Assembly: GCA_008802785.1 (NCBI GenBank)
Contig: VUYT01000002.1
Span: 901,875-965,874, forward strand
Length of the DNA stretch: 64,000 nt
Reading direction: 5' to 3'
Origin: Symmetrospora coprosmae
Lineage: Eukaryota; Basidiomycota; Cystobasidiomycetes; Symmetrosporaceae
Below, piece after piece: positions 36,353 through 47,821 of this stretch. Below the pieces are notes generated by a model, which did not search any database, was not told where the DNA came from, and was given only the letters and a program-made list of their open reading frames with translations. Made by a program: the position numbers and the translations under genes. The stretch's first letter is position 1, and every line of letters starts with the position of its first letter.

Positions 36353-37860
36353 ATGGCCACCATCTCAAGGTTAGTGGGATGGATACGATACATGCCCATG
36401 CGTCCATGCCGTGCGCGCGCCGTGCTGCCATCGAGCAAGCGAGCTTGCCTGCCGGAGAAGGAGGATGGAGGGACAGAGACGGAGACGGAGCAGCAGCGCA
36501 GGAAGAGCCGTGCCGAGCTGCATGGATGGTTGACAGCCGTGCAGGATGGGTGCAGGGTGTTCTGCAGGCGTGCTGGCCGCTGTTCTGCGAGGTCAACGGC
36601 AGAGACTTCGCCTGGGTGGTCTGCTGGTGCACGCCTGTGCAGGAGGGAGGCACCGACAGCTCTCGCCGAAGAGCAGCAGCAGCAGGGGCTTTGCGAGCAG
36701 CCTGGCAGGCAAGGGTCAGACAATGCCGGATGCTGGTGCTGAATGAGGCATTGCGGGCGGCTGCATGTGCACCGACACACGTCGGAGAGGGCAGCCACGG
36801 GCAAAGAGCGTCGTTGAGCACGGCAGCGCAAATTGGCATCGGCCCGGCACGCATCAGCAGCGAGACACGGATCCAGGGCTGACCATGCCCGCTTCATCGT
36901 GCACCACAGCACCCCCATCGTCATCGATGGCAAGGGACACCTCCTCGGTCGTCTCGCCTCGACCCTCGCCAAGCAGGCGCTCAACGGCCAGAAGGTCGTT
37001 GTCGTCCGATGCGGTGCGTGCAAGCCTCGTTGCCTGCCCTGAGCTGCTATCCCGGCGCAGAGTGCATACTGACGCTCACACTGGCCACCCGCTGTTTATC
37101 CCACGCTTCAGAGGAGCTCAACGTTTCCGGCTCGTTCTTCCGGATGAAGCTGCGCTACCACGAGTTCCTGAACAAGCGCCACCTCGTCAACCCAAAGAAG
37201 AGCGGTCCTTTCCACTTCCGCGCGCCGAGCAAGATTCTCTACCGCGCCATCCGTGGGATGATGCCCCACAAGACTGCCCGAGGTGCCGCTGCCCTGCAGC
37301 GCATCAAGCTCTTTGAGGGCGTCCCGCCCCCATACGACAGGAAGAAGAAGGTCGTCGTTCCCCAGGCACTGCGAGTCCTCCGACTCAAGCCCGGAAGGAA
37401 GTACTGCACCATCAAGGTGGGTTCTGCGACAGCTACGGACGGGGCTCGGCGGAGCAAGTACAGGCCGAGAGAGGGAGAGCTCGCATGAGCGCTAGCCACT
37501 CTCGCTGGCTGCGACTGTTCCGAGCCGATGCCCGTCGACTAGCAGCTTCCTTGCTGTTCGACATTGGCCGACCGACTGACAATCCAATCTGCATATCTCA
37601 CAGCGCCTCTCTCACGAGGTCGGATGGGGCTACAAGGATGTCGTCGACCGCCTGGAGGAGAAGAGAAAAACCAAGGCTACCGCCTTCTACGAGCGAAAGG
37701 TGGGCCCCTCTACCCTTCCACTCAGTCTCTTCTTTGGCCAGAGCTGACTTTTCACCTCACTTTCGCCTCGCAGGTCGCCAGCGCGAAGGCCCGCGCAACG
37801 GCAATCAACTCGTCGGAAGCCTCGAAGCACAACGAGGAGCTCGCCAAGCTCGGCTACTAG
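36353..37860 (+). CDS. RPL16: 60S ribosomal protein L16/L13a (uL13), 5 exons
   Basis: Large-subunit ribosomal protein. Exons 36353-36369, 36910-37013, 37112-37416, 37604-37699 and 37774-37860 give 202 residues, the family length. Conserved blocks: [92 protein letters not shown] and LEEKRKTKA. The first exon is only 17 nt (MATIS plus two bases of the next codon). The first intron is 540 nt, several times longer than other introns here. Confidence 0.97.
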
Positions 37861-38547
37861 GCGTATCTCACCATCGTCTTCGCTGCCGTGTCTTTTTTCA
37901 TGCGTTCCGCCTCTGCGTGTCATACGGGAAGGGCGGGCCTGAGGAGCTCGTCCCGACCTCATCACCAAAACCTCGCATGCGCTCCGATCGCCTCCGCGCT
38001 GGGGATTAGGGCAGGAGGAAGCTTGCGTTGTATCACCTTACCACCTGCAATACCAGTGCGAGAGATCGGATGAAGACAGCTGAGGCCAGTGCGGTAACGG
38101 ACAGCGATATAAGAGAACTGACAGGCTTGGCTTCAGCTAAGCGTGGGCATGAGCAAACCAGCGCTCGCCTCCGCAGCGCGCTAGGTGACGCGGAATGGCA
38201 TTCAGACAGTTACTGCGTCGCATCTACAACACATTTGGCGTCGCACGGCACATTTACTGATTCTCCCACACGATTCGCAATGTTGTCCTGCCTTCCATCT
38301 CTGCACTTCTGCTTTGACTTTCCTCTGTACTTATGACACTGAACTTTCGCTGGCAGCAGGAGGTTGTGCCCTGACTACATTTTGTTTGCGGGCTCATTTG
38401 CCTGATTGACGGGGACGCTCCACGGCATCGAAGGGCAAGCCCGCGGCATCGCGCAGGTGAGGCCAACACGCAGCTTATTGCATCACTCCCGTTTCTTCCT
38501 TGATTCGCCGGTCGCTGTCCCGTGTCGCGCCGCCCGCCCTGTAGGCC
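37861..38547. other. Intergenic region
   Basis: 687 bp between convergent genes. Only incidental short open frames; nothing recognised. Confidence 0.45.
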
Positions 38548-39651
38548 CTACTCCCATCGTCGCGACACCTTTGCAGCGATCTCGCAAAGCCTGTCTCGGG
38601 CCATCCACTTTGGCTTCCCGGCTGTAATGTCCTGTATATATTGAGACGTAGGTGATAAGAGCGGCAGGTAGCTCGGGTCGCTGAGGAGGTCGTAGAGGCG
38701 ACCGCGGGCGTTCTTGGTGAGCTTCGTAGCGGTGACGTCCCGAATGGGGCACTTCGTCTCTCGCAAAGCGCGGAAGAGCGAGTTCTCAAACTTGCCCGAA
38801 GGTCCATTGGAGTTATCAAGCACGAGATGCTGGAGGTTCGGGAGATTCGCCAGCAGAGCGTTCCAATTCTTGGTGCTGAATGTGTCGTGGTCCCCTGACT
38901 CCTGGATGGGCTGGTACTGGAGCGAGGAGATGAAGTCACCGAAGAGGGCGGAGCAGGCTTGAAGATTCGTTTTGGCAAGGGAGCGATGTACGAGCTTAAT
39001 GGCCTGGGAAGGGCGGCCGAGGAACAGAGGGAGGTACTCGCAAATTGCACGGGCAGGCAGGCCTTGGTAGAGCCAGTTGCATCCTGGCAGCTGCTGGAGT
39101 GCCACGCTTCTGAGTCTGTGCATGTGCTCGAGCACTCCGGTACCGCGTCGGAGTTTGGTGACGATGGCAGCCGAATCGAATAGCGTCGGACCATTGAAGA
39201 AAAGCGAGAGCTCCTCGATCCTGGGGAGCGCGTGCAGAAGCCGGTGAGCGGTCAGGATAGAGTCCTTGTTGATGAGCAGCTCGCACTGGCGAACAAATCT
39301 GCCCAGCTCTGGCTGGTGTAGCAGAGTGTCGACGAGCGCCAGCTGAGCTTCGCGGCGGGAAGCCTGAGGGTCGTCAGCGATGGCGGTGAAAGGGGACGGC
39401 CAGCGCTGTCCGGCCAGGTCGATATGTGCGTATACGGCGGGTGCAGTGCTTATGTAGAAGGCTTTATTGAGACTGGCGACGCTTCCGAGAAAGGCGCGAT
39501 AGGTGGATTCGATGCGTGCTGCCCCTGCGGTGATGACGATTGTGAAACTATCGAGGCACACGTGGTGCAGAATGACGCTGACGAGCTCTGCAAGCTGGAA
39601 GACAGTCTGTGCCGCTGTCAAATGCATATCGGCTGAGACCTGTTCTGGCAT
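38548..39651 (-). CDS. F-box/LRR-like hypothetical protein (copy 1)
   Basis: Single-exon protein of 367 residues with no named domain visible. It starts with an amphipathic segment (VFQLAELVSVILHHVCLDS) like a degenerate F-box, followed by SLNKAFYISTAPAVYAHIDL, the pattern with which many basidiomycete F-box-like proteins continue. Leu-rich spaced segments follow (LPRIEELSLFFNG, LPNLQHLVLDNSNG), consistent with LRR folding. It is related in layout to the next minus-strand gene at 40229-41401: both share a HE(L/V)..LN(R/K)AFY.(A/S)T.P...A block, REAQL, and a PI.(E/D) segment near the end. Function unknown; substrate recognition for ubiquitin ligases is only a family-type guess. Confidence 0.78.
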   Translation of the reverse strand: MPEQVSADMHLTAAQTVFQLAELVSVILHHVCLDSFTIVITAGAARIESTYRAFLGSVASLNKAFYISTAPAVYAHIDLAGQRWPSPFTAIADDPQASRREAQLALVDTLLHQPELGRFVRQCELLINKDSILTAHRLLHALPRIEELSLFFNGPTLFDSAAIVTKLRRGTGVLEHMHRLRSVALQQLPGCNWLYQGLPARAICEYLPLFLGRPSQAIKLVHRSLAKTNLQACSALFGDFISSLQYQPIQESGDHDTFSTKNWNALLANLPNLQHLVLDNSNGPSGKFENSLFRALRETKCPIRDVTATKLTKNARGRLYDLLSDPSYLPLLSPTSQYIQDITAGKPKWMARDRLCEIAAKVSRRWE

Positions 39652-40228
39652 GGCGATCCTTCGCGACCGGTGCGAGCTATTGCGCGGGGTAATAGCGGTC
39701 TACGCTTGGAGCCGGGCGGCGAGCAGGACTATAGCTCGTTCTGTCCGTCCGTCACTTCGCCGAGAGTCGATGCAAGCGATCCGCAGTAGGACTATTACTG
39801 GCTGCGCTCGTCCTTCCTCCGAGACCTGTTGCGCGCGGCCAGCATCCAGCATCAGTCTTGCAGAGCGCCGACTCGGAGGCGCAGCGACCAGCCGTCCCGT
39901 GCGTGCGCACCGTTCAGCGATGCCTCGTGGCGTATGCGGGCGGGTCTCGAGAGTCCCAATTTCAATGTCGCGGTTAGCGGCTGGTTGGCAGAGAGAAGGG
40001 CAGGCGGGGATGCGGGCGACAGCTGCGTAGATAGGAACGATCTTGTGGCGACTACGCGACTGTCTCGTACAGGCACAAGTCCCTCACTAGCAACGAATAC
40101 TGTACATACAGTTACTGTCCAGTCTGACTCGAGTGTGCTGCGACCGGCCTCCCGGCCTTCCTCGTCTTTTGCTCTGGCGACGCTCTGGCATGCATCGCGC
40201 GCCGTTTTCTGACGCCAGCATCTGCCGC
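39652..40228. other. Spacer between the two LRR-like paralogues
   Basis: 577 bp with no supported gene. It contains the upstream region of the copy at 38548-39651. Confidence 0.45.
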
Positions 40229-41401
40229 TCACTCCTGCCTCGCCCACCGCTGCCTCGCCCTACCATATAGCGCCATGCGCTCCGCATTTCCCATCGCCTG
40301 CGGGTTCCTGTCGCGCCAGAGCTCCCGAAGTACCGCCGCCGAGTGGCGTAAATGCGAGAGAAAGGTGGGGTCGTCTCCCAGTAGCTGGTACAGCTGCCAC
40401 ATGGAGATCTCGTCTATCGGGAGGTCGAGCTCCTCGATCGGGCACGACGCTGAAGTCGCCTGCAGAGCTGGGATGATGTTGCGGAACATGTAGCCGGGCT
40501 GCTGCCGGAGGCTGAGCTCGCGGAGAGCTGTGAGTGGCGCCAGGAAAGCGGTCCAGTCCTCGGCGGTGACGGGTCCTTCGGCGCTGTTGAAGTAACAGCC
40601 CAAGGAGGTGAGGCGGTCCCCAAGTTGCGCCGTGTAGGTGCGCACGCTGCTCCACGTAAAGTTGTGTAGCTCGAGAGCGATCGGGTGGTCTGGCTGTCCG
40701 AGGAAATGCGGCAGGAACTCGTCCGGCAGGCGGTGTGTTACGTACTCCTCTATTCTGTAGAATTCCGCCTGGATCAGGGCGCTCTCCAGCTTTGGCATGC
40801 GGTTGAAGAGACCGTCGAAAGGGTACGGCTCGGCGGGCCTGAACCCGAGAGGCAGGTGCACTTGGAGGTGCTCGCAGTTTGGCAGCGACTGCAGCAGTGG
40901 GTACGCCGCGAGTGTGATCTCCTCGTCGGCGCGGATCTCGCAGTCGCGGATCCAGGCGGTGAGGTCCGGGCGCAGCACGAGGTTCTGAATACGGCTGAGC
41001 TGTGCCTCACGCGTGGCTGTGGGTTTCGCGAGCCAGCGATTGCTCTGTATGCTCAGTTCGGCAAAGAGGACCGGCCGGGTAGCTTCGTAGAAAGCCCTGT
41101 TGAGGAGGGAGAGCTCGTGGAAGAACTGGCGGTCCCGCGTGATGTCGTTCGCGGGGCAGTAGGCAGGGTTCCGCGCTGCGTCGTGCAGGATGCGGCTGAC
41201 GAGCTCGCGGAGACTGAAGACGATGCTCTCGACTTCGAGCTGTCGAGCTGATTTCGCCTTTGCTGGGCTCCTCCGAATCGGCCATGGCCTGCCCAAGCTC
41301 CGTGCATGCGTGAGCGGATAGCCAGGTGATTCACCTTGCGCGTTTCCCTCGACTTCGTCTTGCGAATTGATCCAGCGGAAGCAAGAGAGTAGTTTCCGCA
41401 T
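40229..41401 (-). CDS. F-box/LRR-like hypothetical protein (copy 2)
   Basis: Single-exon frame of 390 residues. The N-terminal 45 residues are basic and Ser/Pro-rich; LRELVSRILHDAARN follows as a possible F-box helix. FFHELSLLNRAFYEATRPVLFAELSI parallels the neighbouring copy. Leu-spaced segments (LLQSLPNCEHLQVHLPLG, LTALRELSLRQQPG, CPIEELDLPIDE) indicate LRR-like repeats. It ends RARQRWARQE. With the gene at 38548-39651 it forms a same-strand, diverged tandem pair without introns, unlike the intron-rich neighbours. Confidence 0.78.
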   Translation of the reverse strand: MRKLLSCFRWINSQDEVEGNAQGESPGYPLTHARSLGRPWPIRRSPAKAKSARQLEVESIVFSLRELVSRILHDAARNPAYCPANDITRDRQFFHELSLLNRAFYEATRPVLFAELSIQSNRWLAKPTATREAQLSRIQNLVLRPDLTAWIRDCEIRADEEITLAAYPLLQSLPNCEHLQVHLPLGFRPAEPYPFDGLFNRMPKLESALIQAEFYRIEEYVTHRLPDEFLPHFLGQPDHPIALELHNFTWSSVRTYTAQLGDRLTSLGCYFNSAEGPVTAEDWTAFLAPLTALRELSLRQQPGYMFRNIIPALQATSASCPIEELDLPIDEISMWQLYQLLGDDPTFLSHLRHSAAVLRELWRDRNPQAMGNAERMALYGRARQRWARQE

Positions 41402-42177
41402 GTGTTAGCGTTATGCTCAGAGGAAGCGGTTGATCCACGCTGAATGGCGTGGAGCAGAGTTTGTCGCGTCTGATTCGACAAATGGCCCGCAATGATCAGC
41501 TAATGCGAAGCGAAGCAACCGCATTCGCTTGATACGCGCACGAATCGTGTGCTCATGTGCGCTAGCATTTGCTCGGTCGGCGGGAGAGCAAGCGGCACTC
41601 ATCAAGGCCAGCGTGGCATGTCCATCAAGGCCCTTAAGTGGCATGTTTCGGCCTCCAGATTGCGGAAGAGCAAGCGCACTCAACCGCGACTAGAGCTACA
41701 TTTGGCTATGCTCGGCCTACTCCGAGCCTACTCGCGCTGCCTCTCCGCAGGCGCAGGCCCTGTCTCCGCCTGCGCGCCCGCCTGACATCCCTTGTCAGCG
41801 ACGCAGACGCATCACGCAGCTCGCACGGAGTGATGTTGTCCCGACCAGGTGCCTTCTTCGCTGATGTCGCAGTTCCGAAGGTCTTCTTGCGGCTGCCCGG
41901 GGCTGCCAGCGTTTGCGAGGCGAGACGATACCTGAAGCTTCCATCCCAGGAGCCCTCCTCAATGTCTTTCGGAGGCGTGGCATCAGTTGCAAGGATACCT
42001 GTATAGGAGGGCCGGCTTCAGTTGACCAGATCTGCCGGCGATCGTCGTTGATAGCTGAGGTTGTGGGGAAGGCGAGATGTCTGTACAGAACTGTACAGTG
42101 GCAACAGGTCAGATGCGGCCCAGCCCGAGTCCGTCCGTGCCTCCTTACTCACCTCGTGTACAAGGTACATCGCAAGA
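41402..42177. other. Intergenic region
   Basis: 776 bp between two minus-strand genes with no supported gene. Confidence 0.45.
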
Positions 42178-43121
42178 TTAGCCAGCCGAGGCAGCAGAAG
42201 CATTGATGCTTCCTCCTGCAGCGGCCGCCGCAGCTGCAGCCGCCTCTGCCTTCTCCCGCTTCCTGTCCTCCCTCGTCTTCTGCGAGACCGTTTTCCCATC
42301 CTCGAGGAGCTTATCCATCTCTGCAGCCTCCTGCGCCTTCTTCTCGAGCCACCTCCTCAGCAGCGCGGAATTATCGTCTGCAAGCGCCTCGTTGCGCTTC
42401 TCGAGCATGTCAAACTCGAGGCGGAGCATGCCGAGCTCGTCCTGGAGCGTCTCGATGCTGCGGTCTTTTTCCCTGCGCAGCTGGAGCGCCTCCTCGCGCT
42501 CGCGCTCTCGCACCCCGCGCTCGCTGCGCAGCTGCAGGACCTCGGTGTGCTCTGATGCGCTCCGGTCCTGCTGCACGTGCAGCTGCTCGGTGAGGTGCAC
42601 GAGGCGCTGCGCGTTCTGCGCCTGCGTCTTGTACACGGACGAGAGCTCGTCGCGGAGCGTGCTGATCTGCGACTCGAGGGAGGAGATGTAGGCTTGTCGG
42701 ACGGGGTTGTCTCTGCCGGAGGATCCAAGCGGGGATGCGGGAGGGTCAGGTCAGCCTCTGTGCGCTGTGACCCGAAGTCCACCGGAATGGTTGATCCGAG
42801 ACGCACTCTGCTTTGCCGCCTCCATTAGCGCCTCCTTTCGACCCTATCGTGCCCGTAGCTGCACTCGACGTGGCCGACGCCGAGGCCTGGAGGAGGCTCC
42901 TGTTGCGCTGCTTGAGGACGGCAGCATGGCCCGCCAGGCGTTTGTCTGATTGAGCGAGGCACGCAGAGCATCGGTGCACGTCAGATGGAGCTGCTGATAG
43001 ATACCAAGCACTCGTACGCACACGCCTGTATGATATCTGCCTGTCCTTGCTCGATGGCATCCCGCTCGTGCAGGCGGTCCAGGATGGTTGCCTGCCAGTC
43101 TGCGAGTCCGACTGCGGCCAT
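42178..43121 (-). CDS. ATG16: Autophagy protein Atg16
   Basis: Subunit of the Atg12-Atg5-Atg16 complex that directs Atg8 lipidation to the phagophore. The N-terminal exon reads MAAVGLADWQATILDRLHERD, the Trp/Leu-type Atg5-binding helix expected at the start of fungal Atg16. After short introns come KQRNRSLLQASAS and RQAYISSLESQISTLRDEL, then a long coiled coil with the family block LQDELGMLRLEFDMLEKRNE followed by LADDNSALLRRWLEKKAQEAAEMDKL. It ends in an Ala-rich tail. There is no WD40 domain, as usual in fungi. The start at 43121 is about 200 bp from the divergent small gene at 43330. Junctions of the two 5' introns are approximate. Confidence 0.92.
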
Positions 43122-43329
43122 TGCGCTTCTGCCACGAGGTGTGCCAACACTGAGATGCTACAGCAAAAATGGATGAGCGGTGGCTCGCTTTCGATTTGAT
43201 GGCGTTGGTCGGGAAGCAAGCCAGGCCAGGATAGACGCGCCTCGAACGCCACCAGAGACGCCTATCCTGGTCCTGCTTCGGACAGGATCACCGTGTAGCA
43301 CTTTCACCATCGCAGGGCATACTTTCACG

Positions 43330-43891
43330 ATGCGAAGATGCTCGTGCAACAGATGCGTGGCCGCTCGGGAGGTAGCGGCAGCCAAAGCTGTGGAGTCGAC
43401 TCTGCCAGACGCGCCACTGGCCGACGGCAGCTCCTCTGGACCGGTGGCAGTCAAGGACCAGGCAACGTCAACGGACAGCTCTCCCGCTTACCATCACCAG
43501 GCGAATGGAAAGCGAAAGGTCATTGACGTGGACTCGGACTCGGAATCGGACTCGGACGAGGACCCGGATTCAGACGCGGACGGGGACACAGGTACGTGAC
43601 TACAAGTGGTTCACGGTACGAGAACACTGACAGGAAGCCTCGTGCGCAATGGCGCGATGCGACACGTCTCAGACCCGCTCGATGCTCGGAGGGAGCGACG
43701 CACTGCCGCCCGCGAGGCGAAGAGGATCAAAGCCAGAGCCGATGCGTACGCAGGTAGGTGTTGCCCTTGTTCGTGCGAGACCGGAAGCCAATGCTAATCG
43801 AGGAGATATGGCATCCTTGTGCCCCCAGTCGGCAGGTAGGACTCTCCAATGTGACACCTCACGGCTTCCAGGTCTCGCCTCCGCTGGATAG
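43330..43891 (+). CDS. Small acidic/basic hypothetical protein
   Basis: Not recognised. Exon 1 (43330-43591) starts MRRCSCNRCVAAREVAAAKAV and ends in a strongly acidic run after KRKVIDVDSDSESD. The VIDVDSDSESD piece resembles a SUMO-interacting motif with an acidic flank. Exon 2 (43634-43753) is basic: ERRTAAREAKRIKARADAYA. The C-terminus is unresolved: joining to the exon at about 43873 gives a stop at 43891, and another join stops earlier. It shares a roughly 200-bp divergent promoter region with ATG16. Likely nuclear from its composition. Confidence 0.5.
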
Positions 43892-44110
43892 GGTGCGAAT
43901 GTGAAGGGAGATTAGCTAGATGAGACATACGGGAGAACGAAGACGATCAGTGGAGGGACAGGCCAGAGGTGTGCAACCGCAAGAAGCTCAATGTGCCAAG
44001 AAGCAGCGGCCAGCCATTGCGCGCCTCGCACTGATAGACGGCTTTGATGCGTACCCACTACAACAAGGACTGTTCCTGCGATATTGGTCGAGTCTTCCCG
44101 TGCCTCCCGT

Positions 44111-47078
44111 TCAATAGCCAAGCGATCTCGCCATGTGTGCAAGGTAAGCCAACGACGATGCCGGTCTCGTCGTCTTGGTCTCTGCGTCACCCAGCGGCGG
44201 CGCCGTGAACCACAGCAGGTCGCCCGTGTCTGGGTCTCTGCGGAATCTGTCGGCTGCCAGAACGCAACGGGGACCGGACCGTGTCAGCGAGTATACGAGC
44301 ACAGACTTCAAGAATCTGACCTGAGCCATAACGCACCAATCTCTTCCGGCAGACTCTCGAACGACTCCTGGATCGCCGCGCTCTCCGCCTGCGTGCTCGG
44401 CTCGTACGTCTCCCTCGAAAAGTACTTGTCGCTGGGTGGCTCATGCTCGTTCGCCTGCATGGCGCTCGCGCTCCTGCCCGTGCGGCTCTTCTTCGTCTGC
44501 TGCTGGTGCTGCTGGGCGTCCTCGTCATTGTTCTCGTCCTCGCTATCCAGCTCCGGCAGCGCGTCCGCCAACTTCCGCGCCGCCATCGCTTTCCCGTACC
44601 CGTACACCTGCCCCGTGCCCGGCTCCCAGCTGTCGAGCGGGGCGTAGCACAGGTCCTGCTCGAGCCCTTCCTGCTCGAGCGGGTCAGCGAGCCTCCCCGG
44701 CCCCGCGACGTTCGGGTTGCGCATAAAAGGCGACTTTATGCGGTGCGGCGGCGGCGCGGGGGGAGTAAACAGACGCAGGCTCGCCGGGTCGGGCACCGTC
44801 CCTTCGGGCACGCACACCTTCCAGTTCTTGATTTTCGAGAAAAGCCGCGTCTCGATCTTGTACCGGTGCTCGACGACGTACACGGGCACAGCCTCCTCGC
44901 CGTCGCCACCTTCCTCGTCCCCGGGGAAGTCCTCGCTCCACCGCCCGCGCGCGTAGTCATCGACGTGCATGACGCTCACGCGCTCAAGGAAGTCCTCAAC
45001 TGGGTGGTCGATAAACAGCGACGTCTTGAAGACCTCCTGCTCAAGGAAGGTCCGCTCCGCAACGTGCTCCGTCTGGCTCGGGCGGTAGTACCAGTTGGCC
45101 GTGATGTACCGCTGCTCGGCTGATGCGTCTTCCTCCGAGCGCGTCGCCCGCCGGAAGCACGAGAAGATCTGCGCAATGATGGGCAGCTTTGGGTTGCTCG
45201 GGTTGTATAGGTGCACAAAAGTCCCCGGGCTGAGCTCCTCGCCTTTGAAATTGAGCGAGGCGAGGTACGTCTTCTCTCCGAGGCGGACGCGGTGTGGCGG
45301 CAGGTTAAGGCGGTACTCCTTCTTGCCGTCGTCGTCCTCGTCCACCTCGACCGGTATGTGCCCCGGCCCAAACGGCAGGCCGCACAGCTCGGGCAGCGCG
45401 TACGGCTCGGGCGGGACTGCGCCTTTCCCCTTTGTGAGTTCCTGGTAGATGCGCTGCGCGCCGAGGACGTCGCCGTAGAACGTGGGGAGCTGCTCGCCGT
45501 CCGTGCTGCTCGTACCTGCCGTCTGCCACGTCCGCGCGTTCCGGAAGATGGTCACGAGCTCGCCGTCGAAATCCGCCGGGTCGGGCACTTTGTTGGTGCG
45601 CAGGTGCTTCTCGATCGACTGGAGCGTGGGCGGGTGCGGGTCCTTGATGTGCTGGTAGAACTGGGGAAACTTCTCGCGCTGCGGCATCCCAAAGATGGAC
45701 GCCGAGAGCGTGCGCCCCGAAGCAGGGTCCACCGCGGCTTTCAGGCGCGCAATCACCTCGAGCAGGAAGAGCTTCTGCGAGTGTCCGTCTCCTTTTCCTT
45801 CCAGCCAGCCAGACTGCGCGTCCGTCGGCTCGTCCGACGTCCGCTTGCGCTTCTTGGGCGCCAGCGCCGTGGCGCGTGTGGCGAGCACGCGCTGCTGCTG
45901 CTTCTGCAGGCGCTGCCGGGCCTCACGCGAGGTGACTGAGGGCGGAATGTAGATGGGAACGCTGATGCCGTCCTTGCCAGACGGGTGGGGCTGCCGGAAG
46001 GGGTTGAGCGGCTGCGAGGTATAGGCGGACTGCTGGTGCTGCAATTGAGAGCTTGATGAATACTGCTGCAGTGGTGATGGAGCGTGTTGATGGGCAGAAG
46101 CCAACGGAGTGGACGGCTGCTGCTGCTGCTGCTGCTGGAGGTTCCTGACGGGGACGCCGCTCCCAGGAGCAGGAGAGGACGCTTTCCTCGCTGCGCTACT
46201 CGGCGGCGCACTGGGCAGATGCGGGACAGCGGCTGGCGCGACCGCCTTCGTTGAGCCTTTTGGCTGTGGCGGCTGGAAGGTCGGGTGCAGGTGATTTGTC
46301 GTGAAGCCCGGCGGGCCGTACGTGACGGCTGTGCTCGGGTGCCGCCCATCCTCGTCCTCGTTGCCGAAGCGTATCAGGCTGTCGACGGTATCGAGAGGGG
46401 GCAGGCGGTACTCCTCGACCTCTGGCTTTGCCATCTGCTCCCATACTTCTTCGAGGAGGCCCTGCGGCGTGCGGGTCGAGCTAGAAGCGTCAGCACGCTC
46501 ACTTGGGACAAGAGTGCGGAAGGACAGAAGTGTGACTTGGCGCACCTCCATCTTTACTGCATCGCGGAAGGTGACGCTGCTCCTGTTTGCCGTCTCCCTG
46601 ACTGCGATAAAGGTGTGGAGGATGTCCCAGTAGATTTCACTGGCGGACGTGTAGCGGTTGTGCCGGAGGCTGTGCGCGTTGAGTATGGCGGACCGTCAGC
46701 ATCAGCAAGCAGGTGGCCATCTTGGAGCAGAGAGCTGTACGACAGCATCCCTCCACGCCATATTGGGCCAACCCACGCGTCTCTGACCATGTTCAGGCTC
46801 CTCGGGACGGTGACCGTCTCGTAGAACTCTGGGTTGGCGTCGGCGTCTGCGTGCAGGGAGAAGTATAGCAGCTAGTATCAGTTACTGCAGGCACATGGCC
46901 ATTGCACAGCGACGGCTGTAGCCATCCTGCTCCAGATTCCAGTCACACCCGCGCGCACCCACCCACCTGGGAGGTCGTTGAACTGCGTCCCAATGACGCG
47001 GCTGTTGCGATTCTTGAATGATCCCATGGCATCTACGAGGTTGTGGAACCCTTGCAGCTCCTCGGCAGTGAACGCCAT
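44111..47078 (-). CDS. RSC1: RSC chromatin remodeller subunit Rsc1/Rsc2-like (bromodomain-BAH)
   Basis: Nuclear subunit of the SWI/SNF-class RSC remodeller, binding acetylated histones. Exons 46967-47078 (approximate), 46777-46846, 44337-46669 and 44111-44253 give about 885 residues. Bromodomain 1 spans the first three exons (FNDLPDADANPEFYETV, SLNMVRDALRHNRY, SEIYWDILHTF). A disordered Gln/Pro/Ser linker with polyQ follows. Bromodomain 2 is LFLLEVIARLKAAVDPASGR with FPQFYQHIKDPHPPTLQSIE. A BAH domain is YLASLNFKGEELSPGTFVHL to IIAQIFSCFRRA and ANWYYRPSQTEHVAER. The conserved C-terminal DPDTGDLLWFTAPPL lies on the last exon. A second-exon donor (GTGGGT after GACGC) is needed to keep bromodomain 1 intact. 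Confidence 0.93.
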
Positions 47079-47821
47079 CCTTGCGATGATGTTGGTGGGA
47101 CGCTGAGGGGGAGGGAGAAGCCTGGACAGCGACGGCGAGGACGAGCAAGGGTACAGGGTCTCCCTCCCGCCATCAGAAACAATACTGCGAGATGACTGAG
47201 TGGCAGCTGAGGATCAGTATGGCAACACGCAGTGCAGTGCAGTCACGGCCACTCTGGCCATGCGCGATACACGCGCCCTCTCGGTGCCTTCTGGGCGGAT
47301 AGGCCATATAGGTCCAGCCAGCTCTGACATCTGGACCTCCCTCCGCCTCACAAGAGATCTGCCTCAATGCGCGCACGCGTGCAAGGGAGCTGCGATCCTC
47401 CTTTCTTCGTGCCAACGCCATCCGGGCTGGTCGGTGTCCACTGTCACGGGATTCCGCGCCGCTCGCGAGGACAGGCTCCGGCCGGACGGGCAACTATACC
47501 TGACATCTGCAAGCTGCTCGAATGCTGCCCACGCGCACTCGATAGATGAACGCTGGAACGCGCGCACGCCAATCAGCTGACTAACATGTCCCCCCGCTAA
47601 GCCCCAATCAAGCCAGACTGACCCTTTGACATGTCTGAAGTGTGACACCGCCTCTACGCTCCAGATGGCCGCTGCAACGGGCGGCCTTGACTCGGGACTC
47701 GCTGCAGCTGGCACCTCTCCGTTCCTCACCAGCTTAACAATACGAGACAGCCTTCATAGAGCCCCAACAGCTCTTGCAACGAGCGACAAGACTCAGACTA
47801 CAGCTTGAAAGAGCAAGAGCG
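47079..47821. promoter_or_regulatory. Divergent promoter region, RSC1 / paralogue A
   Basis: 743 bp between divergent genes; no gene or recognised element. Confidence 0.45.

Noticed and set aside
45211-45939. 242-codon plus-strand frame
   Set aside because: Antisense to the bromodomain-BAH region of the RSC1-like gene.
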